This document shows, piece by piece, positions 55,109 to 63,950 of a stretch of DNA of 64,000 nt. The stretch comes from Montanilutibacter psychrotolerans. GTDB lineage: Bacteria; Pseudomonadota; Gammaproteobacteria; Xanthomonadales; Xanthomonadaceae. The position numbers and the translations under genes were made by a program. The DNA lies in NCBI RefSeq assembly GCF_003719825.1, contig NZ_RIBS01000001.1:372001-436000 (forward strand), given 5' to 3'. The notes under the pieces were generated by a model that ran no database searches, had not been told where the DNA came from, and saw nothing but the letters and a program-made list of their open reading frames with translations. Positions within the stretch are counted from its first letter, which is position 1. Each line of letters starts with the position of its first letter.

Positions 55109-55696
55109 ATGGCGAATGTCTTTGCGATCCATTCGGTCGGTAACTCGATCGCTGCGTTCCTGCGCAACACCTATCCGCAACAGATCAACGGCACCGACAT
55201 GCCGACCTGCAGTTTCGAGCTGGTGTCGAGCGGGCAACTGGCGGGCGACATCGATGAGAGCACCCGCGTCACGCTCTATCTGTACCGCCTCACCATCAAC
55301 GAACACAGCCGACAGGCGCGCCGTAGCGGCTCCGAGTCCCACGCCGCGTCGTTGACGCTGGACCTGCACTACCTGCTGACTGCCTGGGCGGCGAACCCGC
55401 TCGACGAACAGGTCGCCATGGCCTGGGCGATGCGGCAGTTGCACCAGGTGCCGGTGCTCGATGCATCCGCGTTGTCGCCCGATGGCGGCTGGGCTCGCGA
55501 CGAAGTCGTGCAGGTCATGCCGGCCGAATTGTCGAACGAGGACGTGATGCGGATCTGGGACGCGCTGGACCCGGCCTACCGGTTGTCCACCTCGTACGTC
55601 GCGCGCGTGGTGCGACTTGACCCGGACATCGACGAAGCGGCATTCCGCCCGGTGGTGGCGCGTCGTCATGCGTTTGGCGAGGAGGCGGGGGCATGA
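55109..55696 (+). CDS. DUF4255/Pvc16-family eCIS protein
   Basis: A 195-residue protein with the DUF4255 pattern: IHSVGNSIAAFLRNTYP, then TRVTLYLYRLTINEH and LDLHYLLTAWAANPLDEQ. This family includes Afp16/Pvc16, the sheath-tube terminator that caps contractile injection particles and sets length. In Afp/PVC loci it is the last structural gene; here it is the first in the operon. It overlaps the next gene by 4 bp. Confidence 0.88.
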   Translation: MANVFAIHSVGNSIAAFLRNTYPQQINGTDMPTCSFELVSSGQLAGDIDESTRVTLYLYRLTINEHSRQARRSGSESHAASLTLDLHYLLTAWAANPLDEQVAMAWAMRQLHQVPVLDASALSPDGGWARDEVVQVMPAELSNEDVMRIWDALDPAYRLSTSYVARVVRLDPDIDEAAFRPVVARRHAFGEEAGA

Positions 55697-56523
55697 GCGC
55701 TCCCTTGTTCCAGCGCCAGATGCGCGACCTCGAACGCGTGGAGTCGCGCGTCCTGGCAGCGTTGCGCTTCATCGACGCGGCCACCGAAGCGGCCATTTCA
55801 ACGCCATTGCAGCTGGAGTCGCTCGACGGTCGCGCCAATTTCATCCGCAACCAGCGCGGCATGGTCGTGCTCGATCACTGGTCCGGGTTGAGCGCGCACC
55901 GCGATGCGTTCGAGGCGCCACCGGCGTTGCCGGCAGTGGGCAGCCTGACACTGCGCGTCGCCGTCACCGATCCCGCCGGCGCCTACCTGCCGCGCATCGT
56001 GTCGCTGGCCCTGCCGCGCGATCCGACGCTGGTCGACCCCGATCCCGCGTCGTCGCTGTTCGAGGCCGTGCGCGTGCCGATGTATCCCACGTCGGCCGCG
56101 GCCACCGGCGCCAATTGGTCGCTGCTGCGCGTGTCGCTGGCCGAGGACGGCAGCGGCGATGCGCTCGGTGGCGCGCTGCTGCGCGTGCGTCGCAACGGCG
56201 ACGTGATCGCGCGCGGCATGACCGACTGGCGTGGCGAAGGACTGGTGGCCGTGGTCGGCGTGCCGGTGATGACCTTTGGCGACGACGAGGAGGCGGTGGT
56301 GGTCGAGGCCATCAACGTCAGCCTGGAAGTCGTGTTCGATCCCGACAGCGGTTCGCGGTTGTCCGCCGACTCGCTGCGTGACCGCCGCCTGCCGCCGCCG
56401 CAGGTGCTGGTCGACCCGGTCGCGATGGAAGCGGCCGCCGCGGAACTTCCCCATAGCGCGCGATCGCTGTCGATAGCGGCGCGTCGCACCCAAAGCGTTG
56501 CGATGACGCTGCAACTGCCATGA
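55693..56523 (+). CDS. eCIS-associated hypothetical protein
   Basis: A 276-residue protein with no family I recognise. The first 60 residues are helical; the middle holds repeated beta segments of the type found in carboxypeptidase-regulatory-like folds (LTLRVAVTDPAGAYLPRIVSL; GALLRVRRNGDVIARGMTDW). It is coupled to the DUF4255 gene by an ATGA overlap and precedes the sheath gene by 46 bp, so it is likely part of, or attached to, the particle. Confidence 0.7.
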   Translation: MSAPLFQRQMRDLERVESRVLAALRFIDAATEAAISTPLQLESLDGRANFIRNQRGMVVLDHWSGLSAHRDAFEAPPALPAVGSLTLRVAVTDPAGAYLPRIVSLALPRDPTLVDPDPASSLFEAVRVPMYPTSAAATGANWSLLRVSLAEDGSGDALGGALLRVRRNGDVIARGMTDWRGEGLVAVVGVPVMTFGDDEEAVVVEAINVSLEVVFDPDSGSRLSADSLRDRRLPPPQVLVDPVAMEAAAAELPHSARSLSIAARRTQSVAMTLQLP

Positions 56524-56569
56524 CGCCCTCTGACGTCCATGTGCGCCAAGCCTGACAGGAGATAGTCCC

Positions 56570-58348
56570 ATGCCCGAGTACCTTGCCCCAGGCGTATACG
56601 TCGAAGAGACCAGCTTCCGCGCGAAGTCGATCGAGGGTGTTGGCACCAGCACCACCGCGTTTGCCGGACCGACCCGAAAAGGTCCGGTCAGCGGTGGTGA
56701 GGAAGCCCCCGAGCGTCCAGAGATGCTGACCAGCTTCGGTGACTTCGAACGCCTCTACGGCGGCCTTGCCGACCTTGTTCTGGGCGGCCAGCCCGTGACC
56801 AACTACCTCGCCCACGCGGTGCTTGCCTACTTCAATGAAGGCGGCTCGCGGCTTTACGTCGCACGCGTGCTGGTGCCTTCGGCCGAAGCCGACGACGGCG
56901 GCGCGACCGTCGCGCGGATTGCCGTCGGTGACGGCGCGGACGACGAAAGCATCGCTTTCGTCGCGCGCTTCGCAGGCGCCGCCGGCAACGGCGTGGTGTC
57001 GGTGATCGAGGTCCTGTCGCCTGCCGCGGCCAGGACGATGGCCACCGCGCCCCCCGGCACGTTGCTTCGCACGGGCGAGGACGACGACATCGAGCATCAC
57101 CTCAAGGTCGGCGACGGGTGGTTGCCGGCGGACGACCCCGATGGGGACCCGGCCGATGCCGACACGCTTGCCGGCGCGACGCCGCGCATCGTCAGCCTGG
57201 CGGTCGTGACCCGCGACGGTGACGGCAACGAGCTCAGCTGGAGCGACCTGGGCTTCGATGCGCGTCATCCGCGCTGGGTGGGACACGTGCTGGCCGCCGC
57301 GCCGTCGCGCCGCTCGGACCACTTGCAGAATCCCTTCGCCATCGCGATCGGGGCCGACGTCGATGCGCTCGGCCTGCGCGGGGAACTGTTCGACGGCGCC
57401 GCCGCCAACGCCCAGGGCCAGCAGCAGCGCAACTGGGTGCTGGCCGGCGGAAGCGATGGCACCGTGCCCTCGGCAAGCGACTACACCCATGCCTTGTGGG
57501 AGCTGGCCGGGCTCGACGACGTGGCGATCGTCGCCGCGCCCGGGTCCAGCGACTACGGCGACGACGACAACGCGCGCGGCATCATGGGCGCGCTGATCAC
57601 GCACGCCCACCTGCGACGTTCGTACCGCATCGCGGTGCTGGACACGCCGCCGGAGCAGACCCCGGGGCAGGTCCGCGCGTTGCGTGGCCAGGTCGATTCG
57701 ACCTATGCGGCGATGTACTACCCGTGGGTTGTCGTGCCGAACCCCAACGCCCGCCCGGGGCGCGAGGACATCCCGCGCGAGATCGCGTTGCCGCCATCGG
57801 GTTACGTGGCCGGCATCTACGCGCGCAACGACATCCAGCGCGGCGTGCACAAGGCGCCGGCCAACGAGGTGGTGCGCTCGGCGCTGCGCTTCGAGGTCGA
57901 CGTCAACTTCGCGCAACAGGAACTGCTCAACCCGTTGGGCGTGAACTGCCTGCGGCTGTTGGCCGGGCGCGGATACCGCGTCTGGGGCGCGCGCCTGATT
58001 TCTTCCGACCCGGAATGGAAGTACGTGTCGGACCGGCGCTACTTCAACTACCTGGAAGCGTCGATCGACCGCGGTACGCAATGGGCCGTGTTCGAACCCA
58101 ACGGCGAGCGGCTGTGGGCAAACGTGCGCCAGACCATCAGCGACTTCCTCTACAACGAATGGCGTAGCGGTGCGCTGCTGGGCACCACCACCGAGGAGGC
58201 GTTCTTCGTGCGCTGCGACCGCAGCACGATGACCCAGAACGACCTCGACAACGGACGCCTGATCTGCCTGATCGGCGTGGCGATCATCAAGCCGGCCGAG
58301 TTCGTGATCTTCCGCATCGGCCAGAAGACCGCCGACCAGCGCGCGTGA
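56570..58348 (+). CDS. Contractile tail sheath protein 1
   Basis: A 592-residue phage-tail sheath protein. The start PEYLAPGVYVEETSFR is diagnostic, and the sheath C-terminal domain with EEAFFVRCDRSTMTQNDLDNGRL (read in two parts) is intact. The middle holds a larger variable domain (about 100-260) exposed on the particle surface. Sheath subunits form the outer tube that contracts to drive the inner tube through a target membrane. An identical C-terminal motif recurs in the second sheath-type protein of this operon. Confidence 0.95.
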   Translation: MPEYLAPGVYVEETSFRAKSIEGVGTSTTAFAGPTRKGPVSGGEEAPERPEMLTSFGDFERLYGGLADLVLGGQPVTNYLAHAVLAYFNEGGSRLYVARVLVPSAEADDGGATVARIAVGDGADDESIAFVARFAGAAGNGVVSVIEVLSPAAARTMATAPPGTLLRTGEDDDIEHHLKVGDGWLPADDPDGDPADADTLAGATPRIVSLAVVTRDGDGNELSWSDLGFDARHPRWVGHVLAAAPSRRSDHLQNPFAIAIGADVDALGLRGELFDGAAANAQGQQQRNWVLAGGSDGTVPSASDYTHALWELAGLDDVAIVAAPGSSDYGDDDNARGIMGALITHAHLRRSYRIAVLDTPPEQTPGQVRALRGQVDSTYAAMYYPWVVVPNPNARPGREDIPREIALPPSGYVAGIYARNDIQRGVHKAPANEVVRSALRFEVDVNFAQQELLNPLGVNCLRLLAGRGYRVWGARLISSDPEWKYVSDRRYFNYLEASIDRGTQWAVFEPNGERLWANVRQTISDFLYNEWRSGALLGTTTEEAFFVRCDRSTMTQNDLDNGRLICLIGVAIIKPAEFVIFRIGQKTADQRA

Positions 58349-58374
58349 CCCACCGCATCGAAGGAGCCTGAGCC

Positions 58375-58818
58375 ATGGCCAACCGCACAACGCCCTACGG
58401 GGCCTTCAACTACCTCGTCAACTTTGACGGTGGCGACATCTTCGGCGGCTTCTCCGACGTGTCGGGCATCGGCACGGAGATGACGGTCGCCGAGTACCGC
58501 AACGGCAACGAGAAGGAGAACCACGTTCGCAAGGTGGGTGGCGTCCACAAGGTGTCCGACGTCACCTGCAAGCGCGGCATCGTCAACTCCAAGTCGTTGT
58601 GGGAATGGATCGCCAAGACCCGCGTGCAGGGGCCAGCGGCGCAGAAGACCGTCACCATCACCTTGCTGGACGAGGCCCAGGCCCCGGTGCAGTCGTGGGT
58701 GCTGCGTGGCGTGATCCCGCTCAAGTACACCGGGCCAACGCTGGCCGGCAAGGGCGGTGGCGACGTGGCGATGGAAGAGCTGGTGTTGTCGGCCGAAGGC
58801 CTCGAGATCAGCGCCTGA
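58375..58818 (+). CDS. Tail tube protein 1 (gp19 family)
   Basis: A 147-residue inner tube protein. The gp19/Hcp-like fold is indicated by AFNYLVNFDGG, GGFSDVSGIGTEMTVAEYRNG and the closing MEELVLSAEGLEIS. It stacks in hexamer rings inside the sheath. It follows sheath 1 by 26 bp, as in Afp and PVC loci (Afp1/Afp5 family). Confidence 0.93.
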   Translation: MANRTTPYGAFNYLVNFDGGDIFGGFSDVSGIGTEMTVAEYRNGNEKENHVRKVGGVHKVSDVTCKRGIVNSKSLWEWIAKTRVQGPAAQKTVTITLLDEAQAPVQSWVLRGVIPLKYTGPTLAGKGGGDVAMEELVLSAEGLEISA

Positions 58819-58826
58819 GGCCGGCC

Positions 58827-60407
58827 ATGCTGAGCGCCCTGCACTTCGAAGCGGTTGCACCGACCCTTGGCACCGCGCCCAGCCGTGCCGACGTGGCCTG
58901 CTTCATCGGTCACGTCGCGCGGCGGGTGGGTGTGCCGGTGCCCGAACCGGTGAAGCAGCAATGGCGCGCAGCAGGCTGGCTGGGCGGGCCGTGGACGATC
59001 GACGAACAGCGGTACGACGACCTGTTGCAGTTGCCTGTCGTGCTGGATTCGTGGGAAGCGTTCGACCGCCTGTACGCCTGGGAGACGCGGACGCTGGCCG
59101 ACGGACGCGTTCAGCGTTGCGCGAGCTATCTGGGTGCGTCGGTACGCAGTTTCTTTGCCAATGGCGGGCGGCGTGCGGTGGTGGTGCGCACCGGCGATCC
59201 CTGGGCGTACCTGGGCGGCAACGCGCGCAGTACGCGCCGCGTCGAGCGCCTGTCGCGCCTGCTGCCGCGTTTCGATCCCACGCTTCGGCCGTTCGACCCG
59301 ATGGCGCCGGACAGTTGGCGCGGCATCGAGCACCTGTGCGGATTGCCGGAAGTCAGCCACCTGTGTTTCCCCGACCTGTCCGACATCTGCGCAGGTGAAC
59401 CGCCGTTGCCGGATGTCGAACGCGCACCGCCGGTGCCGCCGGAAGTGTTCGTCGAATGCAGCCACGATGAGCCACCCGATCCCGTCGACGACGCACTGCG
59501 CTTCGTCCAGGCCCCGCAACTGGACGTCGACGGCTTTGCTGCGTGGTCGCGCGCGATCGCGGGGGTATGCGCCTTCCTCGACCAGCACCGGCGCGACGTG
59601 TTGCTGATCGGCGCACTCCCGATGGCGCAGGCCAGTGCGGTTTCCGTTGGCAGCGGCGTCCATTCCGGCGCCGACTGGCTAGGCTTCCTGCGCGATGTCG
59701 GCGTGCTCGAACTCGGAGCCGGCGCCGATGCGCAGGGCACGGCGGCAAGCGCGTTCGTGCAACTGGGCTGGCCGTGGCTGCGCAGCTCGCGTTCGCGGGA
59801 TCTTCCGCAGCAGCTCGAACCCGCGGACGGACTGCTGGCCGGCGTGCTTGCGGCCAATGCCCTCACCCGTGGCACGTTCCGATCGGTGGCCGGCACGCGA
59901 TTGCCGGACCTGTCCACGGTCGAACCCATGCCTGCATTCGGGCTGGGGCCCGACAGCCCGACCGCGCAGCTGGCACAGCGCGTTTGCCTGCTGGGACCCG
60001 AGCCCGGCGGCTTCGCCGTGCTGTCCGATGTCACCACGTCGGCCGACATCGCCTGGCGGCAGGGCGGCAGCCGTCGGCTGATGGCCACCCTGCGCCGCGC
60101 CGCGCGACAGCTCGGCGAGGAACACATTTTCGAGCCGAACGGTCCGGCGCTGTGGGCGCGCCTGCGCGATGGCATCGAATCGCTGCTCGATGCATTCCGC
60201 GCCGCCGGCGCACTGGGCGGCAACAGCGCCGAAGAGGCCTACCGGGTGCGTTGCGATCGCAGCACGATGAGCCAGAACGATCTGGACAACGGCCGCGTGC
60301 GCATCGAGGTCAGCGTGCTGCCGGCGTTCGCCGTCGAGCGCATCACGTTCGCGCTCGATCTGGCCGCTGGCGGCAGCGCTGCGAGCCGACTGGACGAGGT
60401 GGCGTGA
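58827..60407 (+). CDS. Second, divergent sheath-type protein
   Basis: A 526-residue protein whose C-terminal third is a sheath domain: EEAYRVRCDRSTMSQNDLDN matches sheath 1 closely. The N-terminal 180 residues differ completely, with no PGVYVEE start and an opening segment MLSALHFEAVAPTLGTAP. Afp2-Afp4 and PVC likewise encode several sheath variants, some placed next to the baseplate. The middle contains an Arg-rich segment and a Pro-rich PPVPPEVF loop. Confidence 0.87.
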   Translation: MLSALHFEAVAPTLGTAPSRADVACFIGHVARRVGVPVPEPVKQQWRAAGWLGGPWTIDEQRYDDLLQLPVVLDSWEAFDRLYAWETRTLADGRVQRCASYLGASVRSFFANGGRRAVVVRTGDPWAYLGGNARSTRRVERLSRLLPRFDPTLRPFDPMAPDSWRGIEHLCGLPEVSHLCFPDLSDICAGEPPLPDVERAPPVPPEVFVECSHDEPPDPVDDALRFVQAPQLDVDGFAAWSRAIAGVCAFLDQHRRDVLLIGALPMAQASAVSVGSGVHSGADWLGFLRDVGVLELGAGADAQGTAASAFVQLGWPWLRSSRSRDLPQQLEPADGLLAGVLAANALTRGTFRSVAGTRLPDLSTVEPMPAFGLGPDSPTAQLAQRVCLLGPEPGGFAVLSDVTTSADIAWRQGGSRRLMATLRRAARQLGEEHIFEPNGPALWARLRDGIESLLDAFRAAGALGGNSAEEAYRVRCDRSTMSQNDLDNGRVRIEVSVLPAFAVERITFALDLAAGGSAASRLDEVA

Positions 60408-60901
60408 TGGCTGCCGAACTGGCCGAAAACCTGCTCGCTCCGCTGCACGTGTTCCGCTTCCACGTGACGTTCAAGCGCGACACGCTGCGCGGCACGCCCG
60501 ACGGCAGCGACGTGGCGCTGTGCAGCGGCGCGTTCGCCGAATGCAGCGGGCTGGAGGCGACCATGGAGCCGAAGATCATCAAGGCCGGCGGCGCCAACTA
60601 CGGTGCGGCGCAACGTGCGGGACCGGTGAGCTTTGCCACCGTGGTGCTCAAGCGCGGCATGACGCCCACGCGCGATCTCTGGCAGTGGTTCCAGCAGGTT
60701 GCCGGCGGTGGCTACTCGGTGAGGTTGTCGGTGCGCATCGAGATGCGCGACGCCGCAGACAACACCGTCCTGACCTGGGCGCTGCTGCGGGCGATGCCGA
60801 TCAAGTTCAAGGCGGCCGATCTCAACGCCAAGGGCACCGAGGTGGGCATCGAAGAACTGCACCTGGCCCACGAAGGCCTGCAATTGCTGGGCAAGGGCTG
60901 A
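60407..60901 (+). CDS. Tail tube protein 2 (gp19 family)
   Basis: A 164-residue tube-family protein. The opening PLHVFRFHVTF, CSGAFAECSGLEATME and TEVGIEELHLAHEGLQL match the gp19 family, and FKAADLNAKG is the pattern seen in the baseplate-proximal Afp5/Pvc5-type tube. It shares a base with the sheath 2 stop (TGATG). Two different tube proteins are usual in this class: one forms the bulk tube, the other the adaptor ring. Confidence 0.92.
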   Translation: MAAELAENLLAPLHVFRFHVTFKRDTLRGTPDGSDVALCSGAFAECSGLEATMEPKIIKAGGANYGAAQRAGPVSFATVVLKRGMTPTRDLWQWFQQVAGGGYSVRLSVRIEMRDAADNTVLTWALLRAMPIKFKAADLNAKGTEVGIEELHLAHEGLQLLGKG

Positions 60902-60911
60902 GGACGCCGCC

Positions 60912-61973
60912 ATGCCGACCACCCCCGACCTGTCGCAGAAGATCGAGCTGGCGTACTTCAAGGCGCTGCCGCCCGCGCAGGGCGAGCGCATCGAGGTGCA
61001 CTTCAATCCCGCCACGCTGCAGTACACCGTCGCCAACACGCTCAAGGAAGAGGGCAGTGGCGACCAGAAGAAGCAGTACGTCGACAAGACCAGCGCCAAG
61101 CTGACGATGCAGCTGGTGTTCGATACCACCGACAGCGGCGAGGACGTGCGCGTCCACACCGATCGCATGGCGCAGCTGCTCAAGCCCATGGCCGAAGGCA
61201 GCAAGCAGGTGCCGCCGAACGTCGAGTTCGGCTGGGGGCTCTACCGCTTCACCGGCATGGTCGAGCAGTACAAGGAAACGATCGATTTCTTCGCGGCCAG
61301 CGGCGTGCCGTTGCGCGCAAGCGTCGACATCACCCTGTCGAGCCAGGATGTCAGGTTCGAGAGCGCGAAGAATCCGTCGGCGTCGGTGGACCGCAACCTC
61401 GCGCCGGAACCGGTGGTCGCTCCCGGCGGTGGCGGCCCATCGGGCCTGGCCAACTCGCTCGGCGATCCGCGCGCGGCGCGGGCTATCGCATCGCTGAATG
61501 GGTCGGCATCGCTGCGCTTCGGCGCCGAAGCGGGCCTGGCGCTCAGCGCCGGTGTGGAATTGCGCGCCGAGGCCGCGTTCTCGGCCGGGGCCAGCGCGGG
61601 GCTGTCCGCCGGCATTGGTGCGGGCATTGGTGGCGGCATCGGCGCAGGCATCAGTGGGGGCATCGGCGGAGGCCTGGGTATCGGCGGCTCGGCCGGTATC
61701 GGCCTGGGTGCAGGCGCCGGCATTTCGGCCAGTGCCGGCGCGTCCGCTTCGGCGGTCGCCGGTGGCGCGTTCGCGGGGCTGCGCGCCACCGTCTCGACCG
61801 GGACGTCGATGCCCAGCGGGCAGGCCCTGCTCGTGACGCCGGGCGCCTCGCTTGCTGCCGGAAGCGGCGCCAGCTTCGGCATCGGCGGGCGCGTGCAATC
61901 CAAGACCGACAGCAGCCTGGGTGCCGACGTCGGCGCGCGGGCCGACCTCCATGCACTGATCCGGTTCGGGTGA
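60912..61973 (+). CDS. CIS tube-adaptor protein (Pvc7-like) with Gly/Ala-rich tail
   Basis: A 353-residue protein. The N-terminal 150 residues fit the contractile-injection tube-adaptor domain (HFNPATLQYTVANT at 30-43; LTMQLVFDTTDSGEDVR; VPPNVEFGWG). In Afp7/Pvc7 a LysM domain follows. Here residues about 200-292 are instead Gly/Ala/Ser-rich with GIGAGIGG-type repeats, and no LysM is seen. The tail ends in a short hydrophilic segment. The adaptor is thought to link tube and baseplate spike. Confidence 0.87.
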   Translation: MPTTPDLSQKIELAYFKALPPAQGERIEVHFNPATLQYTVANTLKEEGSGDQKKQYVDKTSAKLTMQLVFDTTDSGEDVRVHTDRMAQLLKPMAEGSKQVPPNVEFGWGLYRFTGMVEQYKETIDFFAASGVPLRASVDITLSSQDVRFESAKNPSASVDRNLAPEPVVAPGGGGPSGLANSLGDPRAARAIASLNGSASLRFGAEAGLALSAGVELRAEAAFSAGASAGLSAGIGAGIGGGIGAGISGGIGGGLGIGGSAGIGLGAGAGISASAGASASAVAGGAFAGLRATVSTGTSMPSGQALLVTPGASLAAGSGASFGIGGRVQSKTDSSLGADVGARADLHALIRFG

Positions 61974-61977
61974 CGCC

Positions 61978-62145
61978 ATGCCCATCCTGTTCGACCACGT
62001 CAGCGCCGAAGTCAGTCCGCGAAGCAGCGGCGGCGAAGCTCCCCCGAACGAGCGCGCGGCATCACCGCCGGCGCGCGTCGAAGAACAACTGCGCGCGTTG
62101 CTTGATGCCGAGCAACGCCGGCGCGAACGCCTTTCGGACCAGTAG
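61978..62145 (+). CDS. Small eCIS protein, 55 aa (DUF5908-like by position)
   Basis: A 55-residue frame between the tube-adaptor and gpD genes, ATG 61978 to TAG 62143-62145. The protein begins MPILFDHVSAEVSP, has a Gly/Pro/Ala linker and ends in a charged helix EEQLRALLDAEQRRRERLSD. Afp and PVC loci carry a similarly small gene (Afp6/Pvc6, DUF5908) near this place, also with a short beta start and a helical end. The match is by size and context, not by clear identity. It is 4 bp after the previous stop and 8 bp before the next gene. Confidence 0.6.
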   Translation: MPILFDHVSAEVSPRSSGGEAPPNERAASPPARVEEQLRALLDAEQRRRERLSDQ

Positions 62146-62153
62146 GAAGCGCC

Positions 62154-63245
62154 ATGCCCGACGGTTCCGCCAGCCAGGATGCGATCTACCGTGCACGCCC
62201 GACACTGCGCTTCGGCGGGCAGTTCGACGAGCGCGCGGGCAACCTCGTGCAACGCATGGTGATGGACGAATCCGAAGGCGGATTGCGCGCGCTGGAACTG
62301 GTTCTCTCCAACTGGGCAAGCACCACTGACGGCAGCGCCGAACTCGCGTTCGATCAAAGCCGGAATGTCCGGCTGGGTGGTCCGATCGAAGTGTTCGGCG
62401 GTGAAGTGGCGCGGCCCTGCGAGCTGTTCCGCGGCCACATCACCGCCATCGAAACGATCCTCGAGCGCGGCAAGCCGCCGGAGCTGCGCCTGTGCGCCGA
62501 AGACGCGCTGCTGTCCGCGCGTTTGGCGCGCCGCAGCCGCGTGTTCACCGACCAGGCGCCGTCGGCGGTCGTTCGCGCACTGTGCGGTGACCTCGGACTG
62601 ACGCCGGTGCTGAGCGGGCTGGATGCGCCGACGGCCAGTTGGGCACAGATCGACGAAACCGACCTGGCGTTCCTGCGTCGCCTGCTGGCGCGCTTCGACG
62701 CCGATGCGCAGGTGGTTGGCACCGATCTGCACGTGTCGCCGCGCGCCGATGTGCAGCGCGCGCAGATCAGCATCGATGCCGAACACGACCTGCGCGCCAT
62801 CCGGGTCTGTGCGGATCTGGCCGAGCAGGCCACCGCGGTCGTCGTGCGTGGCTGGGATCCATCCAGCGGTCGTGCCGTCAAGGCCCAGGCCAGTGCGATC
62901 AGCAATGCCGGCCCGGGGGAGGGGCGCGACGGCGCGGGCCTGCTGCGCGATGCGTTCGGCGATCGCCCCGACAACCTTGGCCACCTGGCCGTGTCGCAAC
63001 AGGAAGAAGCGCAAGCACTCGCGGAGGCCGCGTTCGACCGGCGCGCACGACGCTTCGTTCGCGCCGTCGGCGTCACCGAAGGCAATCCCAACCTGCGGGT
63101 CGGCGTTCGTCTGGTGATGCGTGGCCTGGGTGCGCGTTTCGACAACGAGTACTACGTGGTGCGCACGCGCCATTGCTACGACACGCAGCAGGGATACAGC
63201 ACCGAATTCTGCGCCGAGTGCGCCTACCTCGGAGGCAGCCAGTGA
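62154..63245 (+). CDS. Phage late control D-type tail hub (Pvc8 N-terminal part)
   Basis: A 363-residue protein of the gpD/gp27-like hub family. It has the tandem beta-barrel pattern RGHITAIETILERGKPPELRL, the segment DTDLAFLRRLLARFDADAQV (here starting ETDL), then ATAVVVRGWDPSSGRAV and a C-terminal GARFDNEYYVVRTRHCYD. The hub sits at the end of the tube and holds the spike. In Afp/PVC the hub and spike are fused as Pvc8/VgrG; here they are two genes sharing one base (TGATG). Confidence 0.9.
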   Translation: MPDGSASQDAIYRARPTLRFGGQFDERAGNLVQRMVMDESEGGLRALELVLSNWASTTDGSAELAFDQSRNVRLGGPIEVFGGEVARPCELFRGHITAIETILERGKPPELRLCAEDALLSARLARRSRVFTDQAPSAVVRALCGDLGLTPVLSGLDAPTASWAQIDETDLAFLRRLLARFDADAQVVGTDLHVSPRADVQRAQISIDAEHDLRAIRVCADLAEQATAVVVRGWDPSSGRAVKAQASAISNAGPGEGRDGAGLLRDAFGDRPDNLGHLAVSQQEEAQALAEAAFDRRARRFVRAVGVTEGNPNLRVGVRLVMRGLGARFDNEYYVVRTRHCYDTQQGYSTEFCAECAYLGGSQ

Positions 63246-63943
63246 TGGACGGAAGCCCGCATTTCGCGCCGCTCCTCGGTCGTCCGCAAGGCTGGCTGCA
63301 CGCCGCGCACCTGGCGGTGGTGGTCGCCATCGACGACCCGCTGTCTCTGGCGCGCGTTCAAGTGCGGCTGGTGGGCTGCGACGACAGCGACCGCCAGGAC
63401 GCCGCGCTGTGGGCGCGCGTGGTGTGTCCGTTCGCGGGGAAAGACCGCGGCGCGTTCCTGATTCCGGATGTCGGCGACGAGGTGCTGGTGGTGTTCCACA
63501 ACGGCGATCCGTCGTATCCGCTGGTCCTGGGCGGACTGTGGAATGGCGATTCCAGCGCGCCGGCGCAGATCGAAGGCGGTGCGAACCGCTACAAGCGCAT
63601 CCAGTCGCGCAACGGCGTGATCGTGACGCTCGACGACCAGCAGGGCCAGGAAGCGTTCCTGGTCGAAACACCGGGCGGGCAGAAGCTCACGCTCAAGGAC
63701 GGCCCGGGCTCGATCACCGTCGAGGACAGCAACGGCAACTCGATCAAGCTCGAAACCCAGGGCATCACGGTGACGGCGGCGGCGACAGTCAAGGTGCAGG
63801 CGGCGAAGGTCGAGGTGTCGGCGGGCATGGTCCAGGTCGACAGCGCGATGGCGAAGTTCTCCGGCGTCGTCCAATGCCAGACCCTTATCGCGACTTCGGT
63901 CGTGTCCTCCAGCTACACGCCCGGTGCGGGCAACGTCTGGTGA
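63245..63943 (+). CDS. Baseplate assembly protein V-like spike (gpV/gp5 OB-fold)
   Basis: A 232-residue spike protein. The OB-fold core is visible in ARVQVRLVGCDDSDRQDAAL, WARVVCPFAGKDRGAFLIPD and VGDEVLVVFHNGDPSYPLVLG. A beta-helix follows, with the repeats TVEDSNGNSIKLETQGITVT and KVQAAKVEVSAGMVQVDSAM, forming the needle stem. It caps the hub encoded just upstream. Confidence 0.92.
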   Translation: MDGSPHFAPLLGRPQGWLHAAHLAVVVAIDDPLSLARVQVRLVGCDDSDRQDAALWARVVCPFAGKDRGAFLIPDVGDEVLVVFHNGDPSYPLVLGGLWNGDSSAPAQIEGGANRYKRIQSRNGVIVTLDDQQGQEAFLVETPGGQKLTLKDGPGSITVEDSNGNSIKLETQGITVTAAATVKVQAAKVEVSAGMVQVDSAMAKFSGVVQCQTLIATSVVSSSYTPGAGNVW

Positions 63944-63950
63944 GGTCGCG

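Noticed and set aside
61590-61740. Glycine-rich repeats as a CRISPR or tandem DNA repeat array
   Set aside because: The repeats are codon-level and irregular, lie in frame inside the adaptor gene and have no spacer structure.
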